A stretch of DNA of 64,000 bases, from NCBI GenBank assembly GCA_002842495.1, contig PHDB01000004.1, positions 93,844 to 157,843 on the forward strand, written 5' to 3'. The notes under the pieces were generated by a model. That model had not been told where the DNA came from, searched no databases, and was given only the letters and a program-made list of their open reading frames with translations. Below are positions 34,989 to 44,845 of the stretch, piece by piece (within the stretch, counting starts at the first letter, position 1; every line of letters starts with the position of its first letter). The position numbers and the translations under genes were made by a program. Source of the DNA: Bacteroidetes bacterium HGW-Bacteroidetes-6. GTDB taxonomy: Bacteria > Bacteroidota > Bacteroidia > Bacteroidales > DTU049.

Positions 34989-36731
34989 TTAAATTTTAAA
35001 CTCTTCGAAAAAAGTCAAAAAATCGCTACCAGCATCCATATTGAGTTTTTTTCTTAAGCGATTGCGCTGTTTATTAACAGCCTCTATGCCAATATTTTGC
35101 AGATTAGCAATTTCTTTAGTAGATAGATTGAGTTTAAGTAGTGCACAAAGCCGCTGGTCGACATATGTAATCTCTGGAAAATTTGATTTTAATTTTTGCA
35201 GAAAACCCGGATATGTTTGCTCGAATCGCATCTGGAAAGCTTCCCAGCCTTTTTCGTTAACGAGCGAATTCGAAATCATTTCGCTCACAGGCTGCATGTC
35301 GGTTTTAAGCTTTTCGTTTTCGCTGCTCAATTTCTCTACAGCTACTTGTAAATTGCCCAGCAGCTCGGTTTGACGAAGCATGCTTCGTGTAAGATCGTGC
35401 AAATCTTTTTCGCGACGCTTTGTTTCGGCACGGGCAAAGTCCATATCGAGTTTCAAACGTTTATTCTTTTCTTTCAGCACTTTTTGGCGTTGCCTGAAAA
35501 ACAATAACGAAACAAAGATTATAACAATCAGGGCAAGAAGCAAAAGACTCAAATAATATCTTTTTTGTTGTTCGCTTTGCTTTGCTAGTTTAAGTTCGAT
35601 AATTTTCTGCTCTTTTTGCTGTGTTTGATATTGAATATTGAGTTCATTAATCGTTGCACTGTTCTCTGAGCTAAGCAAAGAATCGCGCAGAATGGAAAGA
35701 TTCTTCTCGTACAAATATGCATTTTTGAAGTCACTGCGGGCTTCGCTGATTAATACAAGCGTTTCAAGCAAATCGGCTCGTTCTTTGGGGGTTTCGAGAG
35801 TGTTTAGTTGTTTCAGACACGGCTCAGCAAAAGTATATGCCTGGTCAACTCGACCAATGGCAAGAAGTTGACGGGCAAGCAGATGCCGGCTTTGCATTTC
35901 GCCAGTGAAGTCGCTCAATGCAACGCGCAGCTCAATTGCTTTCTCAAAAAGTGGAATTGCTTCGTTGAACAAACCCATATCCGATTTCACTTTGCCCAGG
36001 TTGTGGGTTGCAAATGCAACTCCATACAAATTATCTTTCAATTTGTACAAGCTGAGCGATTTGCTGTAGAACAATGCCGCATTTTCCAAATCGTGCAATT
36101 CCGATTCGTAAACTGTTCCAATATTATTTAGTGTCGAGGCCATTCCGAGCGTGTCGTTAAGGCTGTTTTTGAATTGCAATGCCTGGTTATAGAATTCAAG
36201 AGCTTGATATGGTTGGCCAATTTCGATAAAAACGATTCCCAAATTATTGAGCACAAAAGCCCGACCTGCACTATCGTTTTTGTATTCAAAAATCCTCAAA
36301 GCTTTAAAATAGTTTTGTGCCGCTTCGGGATAGCGACCGCTTATATCGTAAATGGTTCCGATATTGCTGTACTGTCGCGCGCCCTGAATCATATCGCCCG
36401 CAGCAAAAGCCAAAGCAAGCGATTTCTGAAAAAGCAGAATGGCTCCGGAAAAATCGGATTTCATATATTGCAACGATCCCAAACCACTATATCCGCGCGA
36501 TTGACGTATAATATCGCCCGACCCGGTGGCCAGTAACAACCCCTGCTTTAAATACTGAAACGATTTTTCGGGGTCTTGCCCCATCAGTTCAGTCCCAAGA
36601 AGATAATACAAATCGGTTTTCTCTTCAACCGTTTTGGCGCTTTTCAATTCGCGCAACAAGGAATCGCTTTTTTTTTGAGAAAAAGCGATTGAAGCACAAA
36701 CCAGAAAAACAATTGTAAAAAAAAACCTCAT
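34989..36731 (-). CDS. TPR-repeat membrane regulator with LuxR-type HTH
   Basis: 580 residues. Signal peptide MRFFFTIVFLVCASIAFSQ; TPR repeats cover about 40-350 (for example AAQNYFKALRIFEYKNDSAG, ALEFYNQALQFKNSLNDTLG, AIPLFEKAIELRVALSDF). A single membrane helix lies at about 389-410, then a coiled coil (about 412-500). The C-terminal 70 residues are a winged/LuxR-type HTH (VDQRLCALLKLNLSTKEIANLQNIGIEAVNKQRNRLRKKLNM). Such proteins carry a periplasmic TPR sensor and a cytoplasmic DNA-binding domain in one chain. No kinase or receiver is present. The target genes cannot be deduced. Confidence 0.87.
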   Translation of the reverse strand: MRFFFTIVFLVCASIAFSQKKSDSLLRELKSAKTVEEKTDLYYLLGTELMGQDPEKSFQYLKQGLLLATGSGDIIRQSRGYSGLGSLQYMKSDFSGAILLFQKSLALAFAAGDMIQGARQYSNIGTIYDISGRYPEAAQNYFKALRIFEYKNDSAGRAFVLNNLGIVFIEIGQPYQALEFYNQALQFKNSLNDTLGMASTLNNIGTVYESELHDLENAALFYSKSLSLYKLKDNLYGVAFATHNLGKVKSDMGLFNEAIPLFEKAIELRVALSDFTGEMQSRHLLARQLLAIGRVDQAYTFAEPCLKQLNTLETPKERADLLETLVLISEARSDFKNAYLYEKNLSILRDSLLSSENSATINELNIQYQTQQKEQKIIELKLAKQSEQQKRYYLSLLLLALIVIIFVSLLFFRQRQKVLKEKNKRLKLDMDFARAETKRREKDLHDLTRSMLRQTELLGNLQVAVEKLSSENEKLKTDMQPVSEMISNSLVNEKGWEAFQMRFEQTYPGFLQKLKSNFPEITYVDQRLCALLKLNLSTKEIANLQNIGIEAVNKQRNRLRKKLNMDAGSDFLTFFEEFKI

Positions 36732-36754
36732 TCAACAAACGATAAAAAACAAAC

Positions 36755-36789
36755 TAAAAAAAACTGTGCGCAACAGACGCTACGCACAG
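36755..36789 (-). terminator. Rho-independent terminator after pyruvate phosphate dikinase
   Basis: Minus-strand stem CTGTGCG/CGCACAG followed by eight T, about 30 bases after the stop at 36822. Confidence 0.85.
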
Positions 36790-36821
36790 GAGTATGATAA
36801 TTGAAATTGCGTTATTAACGC

Positions 36822-39791
36822 TTATTTCTTTTTAGCAGTTGCTTTGATAGTAGCCGAAGCTGCTTTCTTGGCTGGAGTTGCTTTCTTGGCTGCAACAACT
36901 TTTTTAGCCGGAGCTGCTTTCTTTGAAGGAGCCACTTTTTTAGCAGGGGCAGCTTTCTTTACAGGTGCTGCTTTTTTTGCTGCAACAACTTTTTTCTTAG
37001 CAGGAACAACCTTTTTAGCAGAAGTTGCTTTTGCAACCGTTTTAGTAGCAGTTGTTTTTGTTGCAGCCATTTCCTTAATATTGGCCTGAGCAGCTGCAAG
37101 ACGAGCAATAGGAACGCGGAATGGCGAGCAGCTCACATAATTCATACCAACGCTATGGCAGAATTCGACTGAACTGGGTTCTCCACCATGCTCACCACAA
37201 ATACCCACTTTGAGTTTAGGATTGGTTTTGCGTCCTTTTTCCGTTCCCATACGAACAAGCTGTCCAACACCTTCCTGGTCGAGCACCTGGAATGGATCGT
37301 ATTTCAAAATGCCTTTTTGCAAATAAACCGGCAAGAATTTTCCTGCATCGTCGCGGCTATAACCAAAAGTCATTTGAGTAAGATCGTTGGTTCCAAAGCT
37401 GAAAAATTCGGCGCTTTTTGCAATTTCGTCGGCAGTAACAGCTGCACGAGGAACTTCGATCATGGTTCCAACCAGATAATCAATTTTGTCTTTACGCTCA
37501 GCAAAAACCTGATTGGCTGTGTTGCGAACCAAATCGACCTGCATTTGCAATTCCTTCAATGTTCCTGTAAGCGGAATCATGATTTCGGGAATGGCTTTGA
37601 TTTTTTTCTTTTTCAGATTCAAAGCTGCTTCGATAATAGCACGGGCCTGCATTTCCGAAATTTCAGGATAAGTATTTCCCAAGCGGCATCCACGATGTCC
37701 AAGCATTGGGTTGAATTCGGCCAAAGCTTCGATTCTGCTTTTGATGGTTTCGAGCGAAAGGCCCATTTCTTTGGCCATTTCTTTTTGTCCTTTTTCTTCG
37801 TGAGGTACAAATTCATGCAAAGGAGGATCGAGCAAGCGCACGGTAACAGGCAATCCATTCATGGCAGTAAAGATCCCTTCGAAATCGGCACGCTGGATTG
37901 GCAATAATTTTTTCAAAGCTTTGCGACGTCCGGTTTCGTCGTCGGCAAGAATCATTTCGCGCATTGCTTTGATGCGGTCGCCCTCGAAGAACATATGTTC
38001 GGTGCGGCAAAGACCAATTCCCTGTGCACCAAATTCGCGTGCAACTTTCGAATCGTGAGGAGTATCGGCATTGGTGCGAACAGCCATACGTGCATTTTTG
38101 TCGGCCAGTTTCATCAGTTTTCCGAAATCGCCACTGAGTTTGGCTTCGCTGGTTTCGATTTTTCCATCATATACGTCACCGGTAGAACCATTGAGCGAAA
38201 TAAAATCGCCTTCTTTGTATGTTTTTCCACCAGCAATAACAACGCGTTTTTTGTAATCGATCTGCAAACTACCTGCACCCGAAACGCAGCATTTTCCCAT
38301 TCCACGGGCAACAACAGCAGCATGGCTGGTCATTCCGCCACGTGCAGTGAGAATACCTTCGGCAACGTTCATCCCTTTAAGGTCTTCGGGCGAGGTTTCG
38401 ATGCGAACCAAAATCACTTTTTTGCCTTTGGCAGCCCATTCTTCGGCTTCGTCGGCATGAAAAACAATTTGTCCGGTAGCTGCACCTGGCGATGCCGGCA
38501 AACCTTTCGAAATCGATTTTGCTTTTTTAAGAGCTTCGGTATTGAAAACCGGATGCAAAAGTTCGTCTAATTTATTAGGCTCAACACGCAAAACTGCTGT
38601 TTTTTCGTCAATCAGTTTCTCGCTGAGCATATCCATGGCAATTTTCACCATGGCAGCACCAGTGCGTTTTCCATTGCGGGTCTGAAGCATCCACAATTTG
38701 CCTTCCTGAATGGTGAACTCGATGTCCTGCATGTCTTTGTAATGCTTTTCGAGTTTGTTCTGAATAACAAAGAGTTCTTTGTAGAGCTTTGGCATGGCTT
38801 CTTCGAGCGAAGGATATTTGGCTGCGCGATCCTTTTCGGATACACCGGCCAGTTTGGCCCAACGTTTCGAACCTTCTTTGGTAATTTGCTGCGGTGTGCG
38901 GATTCCGGCAACCACATCTTCGCCCTGAGCATCGATGAGATATTCGCCGTTGAACAGATTTTCGCCTGTACCTGCATCGCGCGAGAAAGCAACACCTGTA
39001 GCCGAAGTTTTTCCCATGTTTCCGAACACCATAGCCTGAACGTTCACAGCTGTTCCCCACTCTGCAGGAATATTGTTCAAGCGACGATAAAGATCGGCGC
39101 GTTCGTTGTTCCAGCTATCAAAAACGGCTACAACAGCACCCCAAAGTTGTTCCCATGGGTTTGTTGGAAAATCTTTTTTGGTTACTTTTTTCACTGCAGC
39201 TTTGAAACGTTTTACCATTTCTTTGAGGTCGGCTACAGAGAGGTCGTTGTCGAGTTCAACGCCTTTTTCTTCTTTTATTTTTTCAATAATTTCCTCAAAT
39301 GGATCAATGTCCTCTTTCGAAGCAGGTTTCATTCCCATTACAACATCACCATACATCTGTACGAAACGACGGTATGAATCCCAGGCAAAGCGTTCGTTGC
39401 CCGATTTTTTGGCAATGCCTTTAACCGCATCGTCGCTGAGACCAAGGTTGAGAATGGTATCCATCATTCCGGGCATCGATGCACGAGCACCCGAGCGAAC
39501 AGAAACAAGTAATGGGTTTTCTTTGTCGCCAAATTTGGCACCCATGATTTTTTCAAGATATTTAATTCCGCCCTGAACTTCTTTTTCGAGCAGTTTAATC
39601 ACTTTTTCGCGGCCGAGTTGGTTGTATTCGGTACACACCTCGGTTGTAATTGTAAATCCGGCAGGAACCGGAACACCAATGAGATTCATTTCGGCCAGGT
39701 TGGCACCTTTGCCACCCAACAGATTTTTCATGTCGGCTTTTCCCTCGGCTTTTTTGTCGCCAAAAGTATAAACACGTTTAATAGCTGCCAT
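36822..39791 (-). CDS. ppdK: Pyruvate, phosphate dikinase with histone H1-like C-terminal tail
   Basis: 989 residues. The first about 910 are a full PPDK: ATP-grasp domain ([35 protein letters not shown]), swivelling domain with the catalytic histidine in [19 protein letters not shown], and TIM-barrel ([45 protein letters not shown] with the acid-base cysteine). It converts pyruvate, ATP and phosphate to phosphoenolpyruvate, AMP and PPi, reversibly. The last about 75 residues (from [13 protein letters not shown]) are Lys/Ala/Pro repeats ([13 protein letters not shown], ending TIKATAKKK) like bacterial histone H1-like proteins and absent from ordinary PPDK of about 880-910 residues. The tail is in frame with no stop or gap. 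Confidence 0.95.
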   Translation of the reverse strand: MAAIKRVYTFGDKKAEGKADMKNLLGGKGANLAEMNLIGVPVPAGFTITTEVCTEYNQLGREKVIKLLEKEVQGGIKYLEKIMGAKFGDKENPLLVSVRSGARASMPGMMDTILNLGLSDDAVKGIAKKSGNERFAWDSYRRFVQMYGDVVMGMKPASKEDIDPFEEIIEKIKEEKGVELDNDLSVADLKEMVKRFKAAVKKVTKKDFPTNPWEQLWGAVVAVFDSWNNERADLYRRLNNIPAEWGTAVNVQAMVFGNMGKTSATGVAFSRDAGTGENLFNGEYLIDAQGEDVVAGIRTPQQITKEGSKRWAKLAGVSEKDRAAKYPSLEEAMPKLYKELFVIQNKLEKHYKDMQDIEFTIQEGKLWMLQTRNGKRTGAAMVKIAMDMLSEKLIDEKTAVLRVEPNKLDELLHPVFNTEALKKAKSISKGLPASPGAATGQIVFHADEAEEWAAKGKKVILVRIETSPEDLKGMNVAEGILTARGGMTSHAAVVARGMGKCCVSGAGSLQIDYKKRVVIAGGKTYKEGDFISLNGSTGDVYDGKIETSEAKLSGDFGKLMKLADKNARMAVRTNADTPHDSKVAREFGAQGIGLCRTEHMFFEGDRIKAMREMILADDETGRRKALKKLLPIQRADFEGIFTAMNGLPVTVRLLDPPLHEFVPHEEKGQKEMAKEMGLSLETIKSRIEALAEFNPMLGHRGCRLGNTYPEISEMQARAIIEAALNLKKKKIKAIPEIMIPLTGTLKELQMQVDLVRNTANQVFAERKDKIDYLVGTMIEVPRAAVTADEIAKSAEFFSFGTNDLTQMTFGYSRDDAGKFLPVYLQKGILKYDPFQVLDQEGVGQLVRMGTEKGRKTNPKLKVGICGEHGGEPSSVEFCHSVGMNYVSCSPFRVPIARLAAAQANIKEMAATKTTATKTVAKATSAKKVVPAKKKVVAAKKAAPVKKAAPAKKVAPSKKAAPAKKVVAAKKATPAKKAASATIKATAKKK

Positions 39792-39828
39792 TTGAGTTTA
39801 ATTTTGATGTTGAAATTTTATCGAAGTG

Positions 39829-39836
39829 CAAAAATA
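39829..39836 (-). promoter_or_regulatory. -7 promoter box of ppdK
   Basis: TATTTTTG on the minus strand matches TAnnTTTG, 38 bases before the start at 39791. Confidence 0.45.
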
Positions 39837-40445
39837 CGGAAAAATCTATTTCCGCCAGTGTAAAAAAATCATGAATTTGGTTGAGATATAACGAGTTTGG
39901 GGATGGAGGTTAATTGAAGATACTTAGACCACACGATACAATCTATCGGTATCTGGGCAAATAACCATCTGAAAATGAAAATCCCGACATTTAGACTAAA
40001 ATTTGATTCGGATTAGTTGATCAAAAGCCAGTCCGCAGATTTAAAAGATTTATTCATAGCTTAAACTGCTTTTTGGTATTCATGAGCTCGCTTACGCTCG
40101 GTTCGCAGAAAATCATATTTCGGCGAAAATTCTTCAATTTGCGCAGATAGAATCAGCTCCAATCGGAGATTGTAACTGACTCAAACATACCAAATATTTG
40201 TTTGTTTTTCGAAGTAAAACAACGAGTTTGGGGATGGATTTGGAGCACAGGATGCTTTAGATAGCTATTATCGGAACGTGCAGCAGCAAGGACTGCGTTT
40301 TTTCAATTATTGTTGTCCGACACCTGTGCAAAAAAACAAGGTCTCTGACGACTACCATATTAATTAGTTTGCAATACGTGTATTATTGATTACGAAAATG
40401 ATAGTGGGGTTTAATGTGAAAGCAGGGTTCGGTATAACATCGGTT
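39837..40445. other. Non-coding stretch holding a solo repeat
   Basis: About 600 bases with no credible open frame. It contains the phrase AACGAGTTTGGGGATGGA twice (39891-39908 and about 40222-40239) and between them the solo copy of the repeat that flanks the GxxExxY gene. No terminator or RNA gene was recognised. Confidence 0.55.
40029..40226. repeat. Solo copy of the GxxExxY-flanking repeat
   Basis: Shares with the copies at 63131 and 63821 the start GTCCGCAGATTT, the block GCGCAGATAGAATCAGCTCC (40141-40160) leading into AATCGGAGATTGTA, and the end TTTTCGAAGTAAAAC. Inserted sequence (about 40060-40130) makes it longer than the other copies. No nuclease gene is attached. Confidence 0.7.
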
Positions 40446-42425
40446 TTATTTTTTTTGATATTTTTTTTTCAAACCCCGAGCCTTTTTTGCCATAGAAACA
40501 GAAGCAGATTTGTAGTTTCGGCATATTCTTCGCAAAGAAATATTTCTCTGTGAAATATAGTTCCTGCGAATTTTATAATTCCCCATCTCAAAAAGAATCT
40601 CTTGCTTATACGCTTTTAGTTCTTTACGTGTCGACTTTTTCTGTTTTCTACATGCTGTCGCAACAGACCGGACACGATTCTTCAAGTTGCTCATTTCAGC
40701 GTGATAATCAGCAAGTTCCTTTCTATATTCATCGAGATTTCGTTCATATTGCTCTTGTGCCCCACTGAACGTAACAGTCGATTTCTTCAATCGAACGCAC
40801 TCATTCGATATCTTTCGGTGGCAAGAGTAGAGTGCATTCATTTCCTTTCTAAGTTTTTTGGCTTCATCGCCCAAATATCTTATCACAGATCCTCTTCGTT
40901 GATAAACCAAAAGAGAATCATCGGTGAATTTGTGCGACATTAGACCGTTTTTATTAAGCGTAATCAAGTAATCGAGGTCATCTTCCAAGCCAAACCTCTG
41001 CCCACAAAGTATTCCAGCAGTCGTCTTATTTTGTTGAGATCTTACTTTGTATGCCGAGATTCGAGCCAATGACGTGTCGCTCAGTTGAAAGAGCCATTGC
41101 AGACGAGCTGAAACAGAGTCGTTCAGCATTGAGAGCGAATCGTGTAGCAGGGCAAGATTGAGCAACGCATCAATAGAATCGGTTTCAAAGGTTATCTCAG
41201 GCCTTTTCGCCACATAAAAACGCTTGCTTTTTTGAATACTCTTCATCTTTTTCTTATCAGAATTGATAATTACACGAAGAGTCTCCCTGTATTTTTTCAC
41301 TTGCCCAGACCCACGAGCGAGTATTTGAAGCGATTTACGAGTTGAGCCAATGAGTAAACGATTGTTTTCACGAACATTCCAGTATTTAAAAGCATTGCTT
41401 GAATCCAATTTGACACGTTGTGTACCGAGATAATAAAAACAGCTGTCGTAGTGAACTATTGCACTATCAACCAGCAATATAACCGAATCACATTTTTGCA
41501 GCAATCTTGCAGTGTCAGTTGTATGTACATCAATTGTATCAAAAACCATTGCAGCCATTAGCGAATAACTTTCAGCAATAGGTAACTGATTTTTGTGATT
41601 GAATTTATACATATTGAAGCCTTCAAACAATTTTTTATTTTGAAAATCAGTAGTTGAAAAAAACACCCTGTCAAATTCACCACTGAGACAAGGGAGCAAT
41701 GTATCGGCATCATCGAGTTTTCTGTAATAAAAAGCACTGTCATTCTCATAATTACAAACTGGAGCAATTGAATCGGTCAAAAGCCAGAGCGGGTCAGCTG
41801 CCACATGGTCGAAGCTAAAAAATGAACCTCCACGCAAAAAATACCAATCGGTTGGATGTTTTTTGAAATGCGGCCTATATTTCACTGCTTCCCTATGTCC
41901 CAAAGTAAAACAAAACTCGATAAAACCGAAAAAGGTTCTTCTATAATTTTTGATATATCCGGCATCCCAGGTTGCATCTACCAACTTCCATGTTCCATTT
42001 ATTTGAACAGCGTTCCAAGCATGGTCTGCCAGAAAAAAGCCATCTCCCACATCGTAAAAAATATTGCGCGAATATCCAGAAACATCTATTGCATTGATAC
42101 CAGAATACCTGCAGAGAGCTGTAAAAAGATCGGCATAGCCTACGCAAACAGCCTTCCGGCGTCGTAATATCTTTTTTACTGGCACATGCGCATAATCAAA
42201 ACGTTTGAATTTCTTAACGTCATATTTAATCTTGTGTGTAATCCAACTATGAATGGCACACACTTTCGCACTATCGCTTTCGAGTCCTTTGGTAAGACGA
42301 TGAGCCAGATTCACTGGTTTTAGTGAGCGAAAATACGGTACATTTCTATAGCAATCGTCTTTCTGCCCATACATTGCAACAGTAAAAAAAGACAGTATTA
42401 TTGCCAAAAATTGTTTCCGGAACAC
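40446..42425 (-). CDS. Secreted transglutaminase-like domain protein
   Basis: 659 residues with signal peptide MFRKQFLAIILSFFTVAMYGQ. A transglutaminase-like (papain-fold) domain spans about 40-160: WITHKIKYD, then Cys94 in RRKAVCVGYADLF, His135 in ADHAWNAVQI and Asp150 in WKLVDATWDAGYI, the catalytic triad. The rest (about 170-659) is unusual: a middle domain and a very basic, helical, coiled C-terminal part rich in Lys/Arg (LRKEMNALYSCHRKISNEC, RRNYISQRNISLRRICRNYK, KKARGLKKKYQKK). It may be a periplasmic or surface protein that crosslinks or cleaves amide bonds. The function of the tail is unknown. Confidence 0.82.
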   Translation of the reverse strand: MFRKQFLAIILSFFTVAMYGQKDDCYRNVPYFRSLKPVNLAHRLTKGLESDSAKVCAIHSWITHKIKYDVKKFKRFDYAHVPVKKILRRRKAVCVGYADLFTALCRYSGINAIDVSGYSRNIFYDVGDGFFLADHAWNAVQINGTWKLVDATWDAGYIKNYRRTFFGFIEFCFTLGHREAVKYRPHFKKHPTDWYFLRGGSFFSFDHVAADPLWLLTDSIAPVCNYENDSAFYYRKLDDADTLLPCLSGEFDRVFFSTTDFQNKKLFEGFNMYKFNHKNQLPIAESYSLMAAMVFDTIDVHTTDTARLLQKCDSVILLVDSAIVHYDSCFYYLGTQRVKLDSSNAFKYWNVRENNRLLIGSTRKSLQILARGSGQVKKYRETLRVIINSDKKKMKSIQKSKRFYVAKRPEITFETDSIDALLNLALLHDSLSMLNDSVSARLQWLFQLSDTSLARISAYKVRSQQNKTTAGILCGQRFGLEDDLDYLITLNKNGLMSHKFTDDSLLVYQRRGSVIRYLGDEAKKLRKEMNALYSCHRKISNECVRLKKSTVTFSGAQEQYERNLDEYRKELADYHAEMSNLKNRVRSVATACRKQKKSTRKELKAYKQEILFEMGNYKIRRNYISQRNISLRRICRNYKSASVSMAKKARGLKKKYQKK

Positions 42426-42542
42426 AAAAAATATTTTAATTGTTAACGCAAAAAAACAATTTTACGTATTTCAATAAATTGCTTTTAGAAAATTCGAAAA
42501 CAGGAACAATTAAATCCATACCTTTATCTCAAATTCCGATCG

Positions 42543-43541
42543 ATGAATCCAATTCTATCTCTAAAAATGGTTGCCGGTGAAAAAACAATTTCAACAGATA
42601 CTTTCGATATTCCGGAAGCAAAAAACGAATTTGTTTGGCATCACTTTTTCAAACCAACCGAAGAAGAGCTCAAAGTCCTGCCTGAAGCTTATGGCTTGCA
42701 TCCTTTGTCAATCGAAGACTGCATGGACGACGATCAGATCCCCAAAATTGAATCGTTTGCAACTTACACTCATATTCTGTTTAATACGTTCCATGCCAAT
42801 GGCGATGAATGGCAGGCGGAGGAGGTAAACATATTCGTTGGAGGAAATTTTCTTGTTTCGGTAACCCGTTCCGAAATTCTTAACAGCGTAATAACCAAAA
42901 CCGCAGAACGATTACAATCGGCCGAAAACGGAACCTGGAAAAACGGACCTTCATGGCTGCTGCATTTATTGCTCGACAAAATTGTGGACGAGAAAATGAT
43001 TGCGTTGGAAGCCCTCGAAGACGAGCTGGATGCACTTGAAGACAAATTGCTTGTCAACAGCGAGAGTCTTAATTTTTTACGAATCCAGCAACTTAGGAAT
43101 GCTTTTGTTTTGCTTCGAAAAAGTCTTTTCCATGAAAGAGAAATCCTTGCAAAAACAATACGCAACGACATTGAGTTCATCGATTCGAAATCGTTATACC
43201 TTTTCAGAGATGTTAGCGATCATGTAGAAAGACTCTTCGAGCAGGCCGAGTCGTGCAGGGATGAAACCAAAAATCTAGTTGAACTCCATCTGGCCATGAT
43301 CAATAATCAGATGGCACTTGCAGCCAATAATACCAACAAAACAGTCAGGCGGCTTACATTTATCACAACGATATTTATGCCACTGACGCTGATAGCGGGA
43401 ATTGGCGGAATGTCAGAATTCACCATGATGACTGGACCGGAGAATTGGCGCATCTCATATATTGCATTAATGATAGTTCTCACAGTAATGGGAGTGCTGA
43501 GTTACATCTGGCTGAACAGGATGGACGGGGATAAGAAGTAG
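42543..43541 (+). CDS. CorA-like divalent cation channel
   Basis: 332 residues. The N-terminal alpha/beta domain (about 1-150; HHFFKPTEEELKVLPEAYGLHPLSIEDCMD, YTHILFNTFHA) and the long stalk helix (about 160-270) are typical of CorA. Two C-terminal membrane helices (about 272-292, 303-325) are joined by GIGGMSEFTMMTG, where the canonical selectivity signature GMN reads GMS. It should carry Mg2+ or a related metal across the inner membrane as a pentamer. The changed signature is shared with my recollection of other Bacteroidota CorA-like proteins, so function may be retained with altered selectivity. Confidence 0.9.
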   Translation: MNPILSLKMVAGEKTISTDTFDIPEAKNEFVWHHFFKPTEEELKVLPEAYGLHPLSIEDCMDDDQIPKIESFATYTHILFNTFHANGDEWQAEEVNIFVGGNFLVSVTRSEILNSVITKTAERLQSAENGTWKNGPSWLLHLLLDKIVDEKMIALEALEDELDALEDKLLVNSESLNFLRIQQLRNAFVLLRKSLFHEREILAKTIRNDIEFIDSKSLYLFRDVSDHVERLFEQAESCRDETKNLVELHLAMINNQMALAANNTNKTVRRLTFITTIFMPLTLIAGIGGMSEFTMMTGPENWRISYIALMIVLTVMGVLSYIWLNRMDGDKK

Positions 43542-43592
43542 TCAGTATTCAGGAGCCAGTTGTCAGTAGTTAGTTGTGAGTGATGGGTAATG
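43538..43592. repeat. GTCAGT-type intergenic simple repeat
   Basis: Degenerate repeats of AGTCAGT/AGTTGTCAGTAGTTAG directly after the CorA-like stop, then GTGAGTGATGGGTAATGAG. The same type of tract ends the gene at 58196. Confidence 0.6.
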
Positions 43593-43630
43593 AGTTGCAA
43601 ACGTGAACTCATAAAAAGACAAGAAGTGAG

Positions 43631-43972
43631 CTATTGTTTGACGTAAACTATGCTTTCGATTTGCATCGACCAGATAGTACCATTGATTGTAGGAATCTGA
43701 TTCACATCGAATTTCTGTTTGTCAATCTGCAGCGTATTGTCGTAATAACGGACTTTTCCACTGTAAGTATCCGAAACGGTAAGAAGTGCATATTTTGTGT
43801 AAGTTCCCGTTCCATCATCATTGATAATAATCTGATAGTTGTTTGTCACACTTGAACCAACCCAGGTTCCGATGAAATCGGTTGCATTTTTATCGACGGT
43901 TTTATGACACGATGTAAATATCCCTCCGGCAACAATGGCAACAAAAAGCAAAAGCAGTGCTGATTTTTTCAT
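43631..43972 (-). CDS. Small lipoprotein of unknown function
   Basis: 113 residues from 43972 (MKKSALLLLFVAIVAGGIFTSCHKT), a lipoprotein signal with lipobox FTSC; the in-frame ATG at 44032 lies within the regulator gene. The mature part DKNATDFIGTWVGSSVTNNYQIIIND is a lipocalin-like G-x-W start, followed by short beta strands. A decayed copy of its C-terminal half occurs at 22337-22549. It follows the FNR-like gene by 56 bases and may be cotranscribed. Family not recognised. Confidence 0.75.
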   Translation of the reverse strand: MKKSALLLLFVAIVAGGIFTSCHKTVDKNATDFIGTWVGSSVTNNYQIIINDDGTGTYTKYALLTVSDTYSGKVRYYDNTLQIDKQKFDVNQIPTINGTIWSMQIESIVYVKQ

Positions 43973-44028
43973 GATACTAGAAATTAATGTTAAAGAATTC
44001 GGACGCAAACATAGTGAAATAATTAACA

Positions 44029-44718
44029 TCAACCATATTTGCTTAAACTTTCTAGTTTACTTCGGTCGAGAATAGATATCCGGCCTCCGTTTTCAGCAAT
44101 AATGCCATTTTGTTCCAGATCTTTAATAACCCTCACTGCGCTCATCATACTCATTCCAGCCAGTTCAGCCAGTTCTTTCCGGGATAAAGCCATATTAAAA
44201 TCGTCGCTTTTATACACTTTTTCCGACAAATGCAATAATGCGTCGGCCATGCGTCCATTGAGTTGTTTCTGCGAAGCAGTAATCAACCTTTTATAATGAT
44301 AAAGGGTGCAACCATTGATATTCTCGATGATACTCTGTGCAAAATCGCCGTTGTTTTTCACCAAATCTTCAATCACCTTTTTATCGATAGCACAAACAAC
44401 ACTGTCTTCGATTGCAGCAACCGAATATTGCAAAGGAGCATTGGTAAACAAATTAGGGAGGCCAATCAGGTCGCCGCCACTAAAAATATTTAATATCAAG
44501 TCGTTATCGCCTTCCATTTCCATATACACCTTGACAAGACCTTTTTGCAGATAAAGGATATGGGTAACAAAAGAGCCCTGCTTTGCGATATGCTCACCTT
44601 TACGGTAACGTAATTCGGCGCGACGCATATCGGCAACTTCGAGTTCAAGCGGGCTCAGTTTTTTAAAACAAGCCGACTTGGTGTCGCAAAACGGGCAGCT
44701 TCTTTTTTGATCGTCCAT
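44029..44718 (-). CDS. FNR-type transcription regulator (Crp/Fnr family) with four-cysteine Fe-S set
   Basis: 229 residues. A cNMP-binding-type beta-roll (about 20-140; GEHIAKQGSFVTHILYLQKG, FSGGDLIGLPNLF) and a C-terminal winged HTH (LSRKELAELAGMSMMSAVRVIKDLEQNGII). The N-terminus has Cys8, Cys11 and Cys17 (SCPFCDTKSACF), spaced C-x2-C-x5-C as in E. coli FNR, and Cys109 in EDSVVCAIDKK, the place of FNR Cys122. So an oxygen-labile [4Fe-4S] cluster is likely. The recognition helix differs from E-x-x-S-R of FNR (MSAVR), so the DNA site may differ. It precedes the small lipoprotein gene. Confidence 0.88.
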   Translation of the reverse strand: MDDQKRSCPFCDTKSACFKKLSPLELEVADMRRAELRYRKGEHIAKQGSFVTHILYLQKGLVKVYMEMEGDNDLILNIFSGGDLIGLPNLFTNAPLQYSVAAIEDSVVCAIDKKVIEDLVKNNGDFAQSIIENINGCTLYHYKRLITASQKQLNGRMADALLHLSEKVYKSDDFNMALSRKELAELAGMSMMSAVRVIKDLEQNGIIAENGGRISILDRSKLESLSKYG

Positions 44719-44833
44719 GGTTTGGGCTTCCTGGGAGAATGGGATGTAAAAATAGACATTTTTTTTGAACAGAATTTTTTTATTTATTAGATTTTAGTGA
44801 TTTTTTATTTTTCTCTAATTTCTAATTAATTAT

Positions 44834-44841
44834 TATTTTTG
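44834..44841 (+). promoter_or_regulatory. -7-like box before the transposase-like gene
   Basis: TATTTTTG lies only 4 bases before the ATG at 44846; if used, transcription would begin at or inside the start codon, so it may be fortuitous in a very AT-rich tract. Confidence 0.2.
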
Positions 44842-44845
44842 CATC

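Noticed and set aside
44760..44845. Terminal inverted repeat of an insertion sequence before the transposase-like gene
   Set aside because: The stretch is AT-rich but no matching inverted end occurs after 45883, where the helicase gene ends only 11 bases on.
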